Position numbers and translations under genes: made by a program
Notes under the pieces: model-generated
What the model was told of the DNA's origin: nothing
Seen by the model: only the letters and a program-made list of their open reading frames with translations
Databases searched by the model: none
Part shown: positions 1 to 15,990 of the stretch, piece after piece
How the letters are laid out: the number at the start of each line of letters is the position of its first letter
Numbering within the stretch: position 1 is the first letter of the stretch
Assembly: GCA_013399115.1 (NCBI GenBank)
Contig: VXAA01005179.1
Location: 185,418 to 249,417, forward strand
Reading direction: 5' to 3'
Source: Anseranas semipalmata
Lineage: Eukaryota; Chordata; Aves; Anseriformes; Anseranatidae
Length of the DNA: 64,000 nucleotides

Positions 1-3000
1 CTCCCCCCCCCCCCCCAAATGCAGGCTGTGCTTCACCCTGTACTTTGAGACCTGCTTAGGTAGTGTCTTTCAAATTGGGGTGCACAACTTGGAATAAGCT
101 TGGGGAAAGGGGATATGGGAAGGGGATCATATCCAGGCGACGGCAGTTGGGATGGGGATAGAGCAGCAGGAGTCCCGAGTCTGGCAGGAGTTTGTGAGAT
201 GAGCCATGAGATGAGGACGGCAATGGTAGGGAGACTGTGGCTTAGCTCTCATGTTCCTGGCAACCATGTGCATCTTCTGTCTTGTGGTGTCAGAGGTGTC
301 TGCTCGCTTCCTCAGCTGAAGCCCCACATGACGCTATTTTACAGTCCCATTTCTCCTGCCAGCTCCTCTGTTGCGTTCCCAGCGGGTGGTGCCCAGCACT
401 GTCTCTTCATCCTGGGTGGAAGCTCATGTGTTCCTGCTTGAGATCTGCTGTCTTGCACCAAAACATGAAGGATCAAATCTACATACGTCTTGTTTATTTT
501 GATCTAACAATCTATCATTAATGGAAGTCCTTCCCAACCTGCTAAGAAATCTAATAAAATAGTAACTTCTGATGCTCTTCTAAAAAAATTCTTAATGCTT
601 TCTGAATGGTATTGCCACCTTGTTGTTCATTTGGATAGCCAGAATACAGGCTTACTTTATTTTCTTGTTGTTACCCTTATTGCATAACATCTTTGCTAGC
701 GTTGTTCATCTTAGTAAAAATTCTGCAGAAAGCAAACTGATGTCATGTGTTCAGATAAATTTGCATTCAGCAACATTCCTTACAGTGGAAGATGATAAAT
801 AAGCTATTTACTTTTTTTCCCAAGTCATCCTAATAAATGCTTGTAGCAGAAACATCTCTCCTCTTGCTCAGAGCGCATATGTATTGATTCTGAGTTTTGG
901 AATGGCATTCTGTGAAAGTAAAAACAGATGGTCTGAGATGTCGGGTCTGATTTCATGATCTGCTTACATCCATTCACTTGAGTATTGTTGCCATCTCCCC
1001 TTATATCAGTTCCTAGCATAATGCTAGCGGTACGACTGAATACGCGCTCCATAGTGGTAGGCCGCCACAGTGGCAAGTTGGATTTTATTTATTTTTTTGG
1101 TAGAAATCTTACATTGATTTAGGACATATATTTGCCATTACACTGTTCTAAGGATATGCGTGTCTTTTGATTAAAAACAATAAAGTTTTAAATCCATACC
1201 AAACCATGGAAATTGAAACTTTCATGTAGCTAACAAAATTTCTCTTTCATAAAGATTTCTTACAACAGGCATGTAAGTTCCAGTCACAATGTATTTTTTT
1301 GTAGTAAGACTGAATTTCAGGGGAGCCTATTTAGAAACAAGCGGAGCATTTTGAGTCTGTACCTGAGTGGCTAAGGAAGCTTTCAGATGAAGAAAATTTT
1401 CCTGTAAGGTAGTAAGTATATTTGCTGTCCCATTCTTAGTTGAGCGGTACTTCCTGTCACACTGCCAGTCGATGCCAGGCTCAGGTTTGGCTGGGCGAGG
1501 AGATGGCACTACGGTCTCTCCCAGTGTCTGCAGGGTACCAGGAGCAACACTTCGGCACATAAGTTTCTGCTCGTGTGGTGTGTTCGTAGGAACGTGCAGA
1601 CTCCCCCCCAGATAAGGGGCAGAAAGATCGTCTGCCCACGGTTATCCTTGAGGTGCTCTTGCTGTTACCTGTGCGCTGCTGTGGAAGCCATTTCTAGTGG
1701 ACGTCTGTGCATGTCAGGAAACAAGCTGGGATTAAAACCGTCATTGCCTGCTGATTCATTGTAATTGTTGGTTGAGGCATGAATGATTTATCTTTCTACT
1801 TTCGACTGGTTTTCCCCTCCTGTTTTTTGTTTTTTTTTTTCCTGTTTGTCCTTGGGTGAAAGGTCTTTTTCCACATTCTTAGTATACGTACACATTTGCA
1901 TCCTGTCTTCAGAAAAAGGCTGCAGTTTTAAACTACGTAATCTTAACAAACTGATCTGGGCAGTATCCATAATTCTCATGAGATGGGGGATGCATCCTCT
2001 GGTGAAAAAATGGTACTAAATATGTGTTCAGTCCTGGGTGAGGAAAGGAGTAGTTGTTATCACTAGGTGAAAGGCCTGAGCCAGACTCTGGCCCTGACTG
2101 ATCCGCATCATGAAGGGCGTGTGAAGAGGGAAGGGGAAGATGACTGCAGCTCTGTCTACTTGTCTGTATTTTGGAGCATGACACAAATAATGTTTCCTAG
2201 ATGTTCTTACAGTAAATCCTTCCCTTGGGAGAAAGGGAATCTTGAATCCATTTCCCTTCCTAAGAAAAGACAATGGCATAAGTTAATGCGTGAATGTGTA
2301 TGACCTGGCAGATGGCACAGGAAAAGATAATCACAGGGCAACCTGTTATTGTTTTCGGCATGTTAAGCAACACCTGTGTAGTTTCTGGACTGTGATAAAC
2401 ATACATTCTTTCTTATTTTCCCTGTATTGCCTGTATTCATTTTGATGAAGAAGGTCAGAGTAAGTCTTCTACACTAGGTTTACAATTTGACATTTGAATT
2501 GGCATTCTGCAGAAACTACCCAATTTCTTACAAACCTGTGTGGTGGGATGATGTACTCAGGAACACTCTGCAGCCATTTAATTAAAATGTAAGCTGTCAC
2601 CTATATAGGTTGTTTGTTTGTTTAATTACATAAACATTACCAGGACGTTCTTTTGTCTGATGAGATGTAACACAGCCGAAACCTTCTGCAATGTGTAAGC
2701 TGTCTCTGAGCATACTTTTAGTTCCAAGTCAAAGATTTATCTTGGGTGATTTTAGTCTGATACAAACCCTGGAGTGTGTGATAAAAGGTTTTATAATGAA
2801 GCCTTGGCTAATAAATTCTTCATATAAGATACCTTGGAAGTTTTGATTTACTTAGTTCACTTTCTCAAATAGCAAGATAAAAGGAAAGTTTAGCCAGGTG
2901 TTGTGCTTTGTCAGATACAGCGCTTGCTGTATTAGAACGGACAGTTCTGGTTAGGGAGTGAATGCAGACCGTGCTTCTAGTTTCAGATTGCTGCATGGGC

Positions 3001-4043
3001 TTATAGTTCAGGAATTAACTTGGGGGAGAAGGGGAGCATTTGAATTAACTGAAATCTGATTTTGCAAAACGCAAAACTGCAAAAATTGCTGCATACCACT
3101 GAGTTTTGTTAAGTGTTCAGCAGTTCTAAATGGCTTCCATTCCCCCAAATTTATGTTGCTTTAGTGCAGTTATGAAAGTGACAGAGAGCTGTGCTGCACT
3201 CTGCATTGGGCAGGAGGATATCCATGCATCCTTCTGCTGGCAGACTTGCTTGTCTTCCTGGTCTCCAGCTAGCATCAGTAACTAATCTAATGAGCTGGTT
3301 TCACTTGAATAGAGTGATTTGTGAACGCTGTAGCTTTTTCCACGCTCTTTCCTCCATTTATGCCAATGTTGGTCTGTATGTGGAGCAACAAACCTCTGCA
3401 GACAGTAATGAACTGGAAGGGTGCTTTGGCCCATGCAGATGTTGTTCTGCCTCAGTATTTGCTTATGAAGGAAATGATTTGGGCTGGGAAAAGAGTGAGC
3501 AGGTAAAAGTATTTGTGATTCTTTCTCTTGAGAGAATGAACAAAAAGAAAAATCTGGAGGAGGGAGCTGGTGCTTTTGCTATTTAATAATTTTTCTCTGG
3601 AGTCTAGTGACTCATCTGCCCAAAGTTAGTGCAGCTGGGCACAGTGAGTCAATGTCCACCTTACTGTGCAATTGGAATACAAGAGTCTTTTATGAAAAGC
3701 AGAAGAATGAAGTGGGACAAGTAGCTGAAACCACTGGTCTTTGTCTTACCGCATGCATTTCTAAAGACTGGAAGCAGAACAGTAGTGAGAGTCAGGGAAC
3801 AGAAGCAAGAAGTGCTCAGTTCTTCTCTGTGCTGGGGGGCATTTGGATCTGAAACTTCTAGATGTAAATGGAAACTCTTGTGTAAAAGACCCAGTCTTGC
3901 ATTTAGTGTGCTTGTTGGTCATTCAGTGTTTCCTTATCCTGGCTTGAGATAGCCTACTGGTTTGCATATACGCAACTTGCAGATAACTTTTTGGTACATT
4001 TGACTTCTCTGTTATCTGTCTTATCCTTTGTCTTTTCTTACAG
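1..4043. other. Non-coding DNA upstream of LITAF coding exons
   Basis: I see no supportable coding exon here. The longest open frames (for example 3191-3586 plus and 1327-1560 minus) have no family resemblance and no consistent splice sites. A C-rich run occupies positions 3-16. Because the LITAF start codon lies only 5 nt inside its exon, an untranslated first exon must exist further left, so this stretch is probably LITAF intron or promoter-distal sequence. Confidence 0.6.
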
Positions 4044-4175
4044 TCGAGTCACCAGTCTTCCCTTTTGAATTATTTGGGAACAGCGTTTGAGAGTCTGCTT
4101 TAAGAAGACGAAGCTCGTGGGCTCCGTTTCTGCCTCTGCCATCAGCTTGCTTTTGCGCCTGTTTATTTCAGTCAT
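4044..4175 (+). other. Candidate untranslated exon of LITAF
   Basis: A good acceptor (pyrimidine-rich tract ending in ttcttacag at 4043) and a good donor (cat|gtaagttc at 4176) bracket 132 nt that contain several CpGs, unlike the flanking DNA. The segment has no ATG-initiated frame of note. The first LITAF coding exon needs an upstream 5' UTR exon, and this segment is in the right orientation. It could instead be a chance splice-site pair; RNA evidence would decide. Confidence 0.35.
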
Positions 4176-4221
4176 GTAAGTTCAGTTTATATTTGAATTG
4201 GTAAATTGCTGCTATTTCGTA

Positions 4222-4380
4222 GGATCACAAAATATCTGGAGTTGGAAGGAACCCATGCAGATCATGGAGTCCAGCTCCTGATTGTCTGAGCTTCCCCAGA
4301 CACAGCTTTAAGCCATTCCCTGGTGTCCTATCGGCTGTAACCAGAGAGAAGAGATCAGCATCTCCTCATCCCTCTCCACA
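4222..4380 (-). mobile_element. CR1 LINE remnant, antisense
   Basis: The segment begins with the reverse complement of a CR1 3' end: a cacaaaat box, then gttggaaggaaccc and atcatggagtccagctcc. It continues through a diverged CR1 tail (ctggtgtcctat, tctcctcatccctctcc). It is a typical 5'-truncated, old insertion. The left boundary is fairly clear; the right boundary is approximate. Confidence 0.75.
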
Positions 4381-9318
<4,938 letters not shown>

Positions 9319-11670
9319 GCAGTGTTTAAACATTGATAATTGATTGATTGAAGTTGGTTAGCAGCTCTGTAATCCGTTTCTGAAGCTTTGTGGAGGCTTC
9401 ATGGTTGTTTCTGTACATCCTGTCACCGGAAACCTATCAAAAATAATGTTTATTGCTAGATTGTTTGAATAAGAATTTGCTAAGATTAAAGGATTCTGAC
9501 TTAGGTCTGTAGAAAGTATATGTAATCTTTATGGGCCACTCAGTCCAGCACCAGTTAATAGCAACTAAGTCTTGTTCCTTTCTGCTTTACGCAAAACAGA
9601 TTGGTGATGTTGGTCCAGTTAATCTTATCTCAGTCATGTTGCATGCTGGTGTGCTTGCTTAGAGCCTCAGCACAGACTAAAAGGGGAATGTCTGTGGAGA
9701 ACCATATAGTGTCATGCTTGGTGTTGATACTTTTGCAGCAGCCTCCCTGTTTACAAACTGGCAGGGAGTTGCTTGCCTACGACAGAGGTGCCCCTCTGAC
9801 AAAAGAAGCGATTTGATCCCTGATGTTATCAGTTGGGCACAGTTATGAGCACTAAAATTCACTTTAAAACTTTCTCCATGAAAGACAACCAAACCTAAAG
9901 GCTTCTTCCCTTTTGGAAGCTGCATTACCAAATGGACAACTCAGGTTATTGTGCATCAGTGGTGATTTTATCTAGTACCTGAATTTCCTTTCCAGTTTCA
10001 AGTCTAGTCCTATCTCTACTTTGCAGTAAAGATGCTTATACAGGAATTTTTTATAGATATTTTTTCAGATTTTTTTTTTCTTTTTTACTGCTGATTTATT
10101 AGTCTGTGAGGTGTTCTCTTCTCTCCACCTCAGTGGAAATGTCAACAGATCCTTGGTTGTAATATTGGAAGACTTCCTTACACATTTACATGAGTTGACT
10201 GATGGATCATAAACAGACCTCAGCCTTATCTTAAGGCTTGAATTACACCTGCAAAACACAGATAGAAACAGGACCTGTGTATTTAATTGTTGATTTGTTT
10301 GTTAGTTGCAGTTTCTTCATTGAGAAGGTAGCATGTTTGTTAAGGAGTTTCTCTGATGATTATCTGATTTTTACTCTGATTTTTCCAAATGAAAGATGAG
10401 TTCTGTTCTCAGAAACCTAAGCTGGATATGCTTAGTTAAGATGGTGATCACAAAAGAATTAGGGAGTGACACTCTGAAGGTTGAATTATTTTAAACAGCA
10501 GACATGGTTCAAGTAACATCTCGGTGCATTTGAGTGATACCTGTCTAGAAAAGGCAGACAAGTGTTTAAACAAGGCTATGATGCTAACACCGTACTAATC
10601 TCTGTAAAAGTATAAAGCTAAAATAAATACAAATAAAAAAAATACTGCACTTATTGTTCTTGCCAGATGTGCCTTCTATACATATTTGGTGTAAGTTAAC
10701 TTTTCAAAAGTCTTTGAACACTTCACATTTGAAATCTACGAGTTTTGTGGATCACAAGTGCAATGTCTAGGCCTAATTAATTAGTCTTTATAAATTGCTG
10801 CTGCTTCTGGGTCAGTTTGCAAGTGGTTTTAAGAGCTTCCTTGTGCATTTGGAAAAGGCTTCTGATCAGATGTCTCTTAGTATTTACATTGGTAGCTACT
10901 ATCTGGCAAGGGAATGATGGAGAGAAAAGGTGGTAGTTTTGTAGCTTTGCTTTGGGTATGCAGTTCTAGCTCATGGTGTCTATCTGCTGCACCACCACAG
11001 TAATGCTTTTGATGTTCTTTAAGGACCTGGGTGATGTTCCATTGAATTTTCTGTTCAGATGACACAGTCACTGGTCCTTGCTTAAGCAAGTCACATGCAT
11101 TACTGTAAAACAGTTGTTTTTTTTTTTTTTCCCCCTGGATTTCACAAAAAATGTACTTCTTGTCAGTTTATCATCAGAGTAAGACAGGAAGAAGCAATGA
11201 AGCATGTATTCCCTTAGCTCTCCCTTTTTCTACGAAGTGCTGGTTGGAAAATCTGAGGTGGTAGCACCGTGATGCAGAACACTGACCAAAAAAGAAAAAA
11301 AAAATTATGTGGGTTTTCTGTTGGTTTTATGGGCATAGTCAATTGCATCTCTTTAAATTGTTCTTATGGATTGAGAATAAGACATGTAATGTTGGCAGCT
11401 ACTCTATGTAATTAAGCATTCTGCAAAACTTTCTGCAGCCCCCTCTATACTTAAATTTCCTTAAATAGAAAGCCTGTGTTTGTTCTGTTGTGTATGGATT
11501 TATCTACAGAATGTGCCAAAGTGACTTGCTTTGTTAAGCTAATTTTAGACAGAGAAATGCAGGATATAACTTGCTGTGTGTGTAAAATGCTTTGTTTGAT
11601 TATGTTGAAGTTACTGTTTGTTTTTAAAACTGGTTGTATTTAAAATAAAAGCCTTCTTTTGTATCTAGTG
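9319..11670 (+). other. LITAF: LITAF 3' UTR (extent inferred)
   Basis: No coding exon follows the LITAF stop. Candidate poly(A) signals occur in the A-rich cluster near 10620-10640 and, best, AATAAA at 11644-11649, followed within about 20-30 nt by a T/GT-rich stretch. A further AATAAA lies near 11896. A long 3' UTR of about 2.3 kb ending near 11670 would fit, but the true end and any alternative sites need transcript data. Confidence 0.5.
11644..11649 (+). terminator. Candidate LITAF polyadenylation signal
   Basis: This is a canonical AATAAA inside taaaataaaagcc, with a downstream T/GT-rich region. It is chosen over signals near 10630 because of its downstream element; alternative use of several sites is possible. 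Confidence 0.45.
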
Positions 11671-13904
11671 CTTGTAATCGGAAAATTATAACACTTGGAA
11701 TGTTTCCAAACATATGAATGTTAAAATAGCATCAAGAAATGTAACTATAGGGTGAAATTTTTCAGTCTCTCTCTTCGAGTCAAGTCTCTGTGAAATGGCG
11801 TTCTCTGGCGTACAGATAAACTGCTTACACACAGAGCCGTGTTTGAAAATGTTAAAATATCTTGGTGCCTACTGAAGTAGGTGTTTTCTCTTTTAATAAA
11901 ACTTCCTGAAGTACTTCCTAAACTGTCTTTGAATACTGCTTCCTACAGCAAGCACGAGACACTTGCATGGTGAAAATGGGCAAGAAAACAAAGGGTATCT
12001 ACTGCAACGGGTGATTTACTGTTGCCTCAGTAATACGTTATGAACGTGCCTATTACTTAAGTGACATGAGAGGTCAGGAGCCTGTGCTGTTGAGGTGATT
12101 GTGGTGTTGTGGCCCCCTCTTGCTCTCTGGGACCTATCTGTGCTCTACCACGTGCTGCCTGCTTTCTGGTATTTTCATCTGGATCCCTTGTGTTGGGATG
12201 GGACTGCGTGGCCTCTCCAACCGAGACATGGTGAGCAGAGAGGGTGGGCAGGGTACGTGCATGATGGTTGCTCTTGGTGATCATGAAGGTCTTTTCCAAC
12301 CTAGATGATTCCGTGCCCTGGCCAGCAGCGTGCTTTCTGCCTGGGTGAGTGCTTGAAGTGGTGTGTGCATTAGGTCAATAGGCAGCCTGGAGAAAGGGGA
12401 AAGGAGATGTTGCACAGGAAGGTTCTGGTCCTTGGGACCTCTTTGGAAGAGGTCCCAGCTGTGACTCCCAAAGGACACTTACGCATACTAATTTTTAGTC
12501 TTGATAAATTGTTATTGACAGCAAAAAGAATGGTGCAAGTGATATAAAAATTAATGACCTGTTTATGCCTCAAATTTCTCTGATGATTGACAGAGTGATA
12601 ATGTTATTTTGCTGCAACTCAGGTCCTTTAAATATTTTTTTTCAGTTAAAATTCTTTTGGGTAAAACTTTCACTTGCAATACAACTAACTAATCCCATAT
12701 ACATGTGGGTATACTTACATACCAGTGACCTTCAGAGAGAAGATAGTTACCAAATATCCTTATATTCAGTGGGAAGGAATCCCTATTAATCATGCAAGGT
12801 TTATCCCTTTCTTTTATTCTTTTGTATGTCTGAAGCGATGCATTCTTTTTTTATGTATGTATATTTATTTTCTGAGATTCAGAAGATACAGGAACATGAG
12901 GTTGATACCTCCCACATATGTTCTAATGCATTTTTATGAACAAATTAACCAAAATGTAGCTTAATAAGCATTTTGAGTTGTGAACAGTTTTCCCTCTGCT
13001 GATAGATCCAGAAGTGTCATGCTGACCTGATGTGCTCATGCCACTTCCACAAATGAGTAAGGAAGGAGCAGAGCCACCTGAAACCCTCCAGCCTCACATG
13101 ACAAATTCAGATGAAGCTTTCCTCAACCCCCACTTCCTTAGCTTTCCAGGATGACATTGCTCTCTGTTCCACTCTGACAGTGTTATTTCCATTAGACTTC
13201 TGTTTTTAATCAGCAGATCTTGCACAGTGCTCAGACTTAGCTATTTCTGATGATGCATGAGCCAGAAAGAAACATCTTATCATGCAAAGGGATTTAAAAA
13301 AAAAAAAAAAAAGCTGTTAAAACAACTAAACACTAGCTGATAGCCTTACAACAGGGTGTTGTTAAGCAAAAGCAGTGGTTTCAAAAAGCTGCTATTTATT
13401 GCAGTGTTTTGGAAAACACTTCTTACCCTCTAACCAGAAGACTTTTTTGAAAAAATGAGTTAATGTGTGTGCTCAAAACCAGTTAATTATTCTTCACAAC
13501 TGAACGACAGAAGGTGAGTAATAAAACACACACTATCATCCTAGGAATAAACAACTTAAGAAGTGCAAGTACCATGACAGAGGTGTCAACTATTCAAGTG
13601 TATAGTTCTCCTATTTCATAGCAAATTCACCTTTGCATCCCTATTTTCTTTTATAAAATCCTGCAATGTGATACAAATTGATTATCTTCAGGATGACTTT
13701 TTTTTTTTGTGAAGTGTACCCTCTTATATGATGTGCCAGATGTTGCAAAATTTGGTTCTACACTTGATTCATAAGTGATTTGTTTTCTCAGGCTAGGTCA
13801 CCGAACCATACATGGTGAAACCTGCTGCTTTCAAAGGAGATGCTTCTTATACCATTCTAAACTGTGTTTTGTTTTGTTTTTTTTTTTTTCCTCCTTTTGA
13901 TTTT
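11671..13904. other. Intergenic, no gene seen
   Basis: The LITAF-LLTP intergenic region begins here. It contains a short degraded CR1 tail (12272-12315) and homopolymer runs (A-rich at 13296-13312, T-rich near 13698). The open frames at 12057-12308 are unsupported. Confidence 0.55.
12272..12315 (+). mobile_element. Degraded CR1 LINE 3' tail, sense
   Basis: The sequence resembles the sense-strand CR1 terminus: gatcatgaaggtc, ttttccaacctagatgattc. Only the terminal 40-odd bases are recognisable. The preceding 200 bp (12060-12270) may be the same old element, but I cannot confirm it. Confidence 0.6.
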
Positions 13905-14310
13905 NNNNNNNNNNNNNNNNNNNNNNNNNNNNNNNNNNNNNNNNNNNNNNNNNNNNNNNNNNNNNNNNNNNNNNNNNNNNNNNNNNNNNNNNNNNNNNNN
14001 NNNNNNNNNNNNNNNNNNNNNNNNNNNNNNNNNNNNNNNNNNNNNNNNNNNNNNNNNNNNNNNNNNNNNNNNNNNNNNNNNNNNNNNNNNNNNNNNNNNN
14101 NNNNNNNNNNNNNNNNNNNNNNNNNNNNNNNNNNNNNNNNNNNNNNNNNNNNNNNNNNNNNNNNNNNNNNNNNNNNNNNNNNNNNNNNNNNNNNNNNNNN
14201 NNNNNNNNNNNNNNNNNNNNNNNNNNNNNNNNNNNNNNNNNNNNNNNNNNNNNNNNNNNNNNNNNNNNNNNNNNNNNNNNNNNNNNNNNNNNNNNNNNNN
14301 NNNNNNNNNN
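13905..14310. other. Assembly gap (406 N)
   Basis: This is a run of N. It begins after a T-rich tract (13864-13890) and is followed 260 bp later by a GC-rich island, the usual setting for a sequencing gap in bird assemblies. Apparent open frames through it are artefacts. Confidence 1.
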
Positions 14311-14569
14311 AGGCTTCAGTGAGCTCTAGAGGGTATTAACAGGGGGTATGACAGGCAATGCTATAGGATTTAAAACCGTGGTGTAAGCCATCTATCTGAA
14401 CATGACAACAGGGATTTCACAAAAGCATTGGAAAAAAAATAACAAATAAAAACAAAAGTAGTTTTCATCTCTTGCTTTTCCAGAGAATATCACAGCCCAA
14501 AGACTGAAGTGTTATCTGTAAATCTCGGGTAATTTCTTCTATGGTGGAATAACATCAATAGGAAAGGGT

Positions 14570-15990
14570 GAGTGCCTGTGCCGTATAGCAGCCACCCATC
14601 CCTGCTTCAGGGGCAGCTGCCGGAGCTGCAGGAGCCCAGGGCTGGGCTGTTGGGACAGGGCTGTGGCTTTGTCAGGCCAAGGCCCGCGAGCTTCCGCGTG
14701 CAGCTTGCCTGTCAGTGGTGGAGGGCTTGGGGGGAGCTGAGAGAATTGCAGTGAAGCTGCTGCAGTGGTGGCATCCAGGGCCTTCCTGCTCCCCGGTAAC
14801 ATCAGCCACATCTTTCTCAATCCAGCCTACCAGGAGCTGGGGCTGTACGTCGCAGGTTGCCTGTGCTTGGTGATGGGCGATGGTCTCAGTTTTGTTTGGA
14901 GCAACGCTGCCCACACTGCTCCACCGCAACCAGGAAGTGTTTTCTACTGTCACACTTGTGAGGGAGGAAGGCAAAACCCACCGTGCTGGGTTTGTGGTCC
15001 AGGCAGTCCTAGCACTCATACCTTGTTACGTTTTCTTGTAGAGAAGGGGCAGAGACATTGCTGAGGGGGTGACTTGGCAGCTGGTTGATGTTCCTGAATT
15101 GTACAAAAGTGATGTTAGGCCCGTACTTCGTAAGTTACTTCTCTACATAATAGTGCTGAAGTAATTTTCACTCTGAGATAAAAATATATAGACAAACTGC
15201 TTTGCGTTCATTTTTGCATAGGAAAAAAAAAAAGGTGAAAAACCTCAAACAACAGTTGACACTCAACAGGCTACAAGCAGGTGGGCAAGATCACACCCGA
15301 TTTTTGCAAAGCCAAGTTTCAGCTTTTGGGGGCCCTTCTGGCACTTGGTTCTGTCTCTGCTGCCTGCGGCAGGGGCAGGGGCGCTCCCTGAGGGGCAGCA
15401 GGGCTGCAGGGTGCTGTGGAACCTGGGCCTGGCTGGGCGCAGCCTCCCTGCCCTCACGGCGCTGCTGGGTCGGGGCGTGGAGCGGGCTTGGGATGGTTGG
15501 TTGAGGGGGGAGAATGGGGTGAGGCGACCACTGCCGCCATGTTGCGGTTGGCCCGTTAATTGCTTAATTTGGTTAATGCTCTAAAAATTTACCTGTCTGA
15601 AAGCGCTCCTCAGTTTTGAGGCTTCCCCCTCCCCCAGGGAAATTATGTGTTCTGAATAAATTGGTGACGAACCCAACCACCGCCATCCCAGGACGGTGCC
15701 CGCTGCCCCCCAGCCTCGTGCAGCTGCCCTGGCTGCAGCAAGGGCGCTGCAGGTCACTGTTCACAACTTCTTGGTAAGAACCAGAAGTAATAAAATCTAT
15801 CGTGATGTCAGAGGATTATAAAAACACATCAGTGGGACCTGGAACGCCTGTGTGCAGTCAGCCCAGGTAGGCCGCCTCAGCACCCTGCCCTCCTCGCACC
15901 CTGAGGGAGCCACGGCTGCCATGGCGGGAGGCAGCACCTGCAGCTGTTCGCACCAGGCTTTGGGGGCCAGGCCTGAGGGCGATTTACTCC
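14570..15990. other. GC-rich island of unknown identity
   Basis: Two GC-rich, moderately CpG-containing blocks (about 14570-15010 and 15340-15970) stand out in AT-rich surroundings. Open frames on both strands are low in convincing structure. I cannot tell a CpG-island promoter of an unseen transcript from an old GC-rich repeat such as an LTR. An AATAAA near 15655 sits between the blocks. Confidence 0.45.

Noticed and set aside
3191..3586. 131-codon plus-strand open frame upstream of LITAF
   Set aside because: No domain resemblance, no splice context, and composition like translated intron.
13812..14339. Long open frames across the N run
   Set aside because: They exist only because unknown bases contain no stop codons.
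14539..15504. Overlapping open frames on both strands in the GC-rich island
   Set aside because: High GC lowers stop frequency; no motif or splice structure supports a protein.
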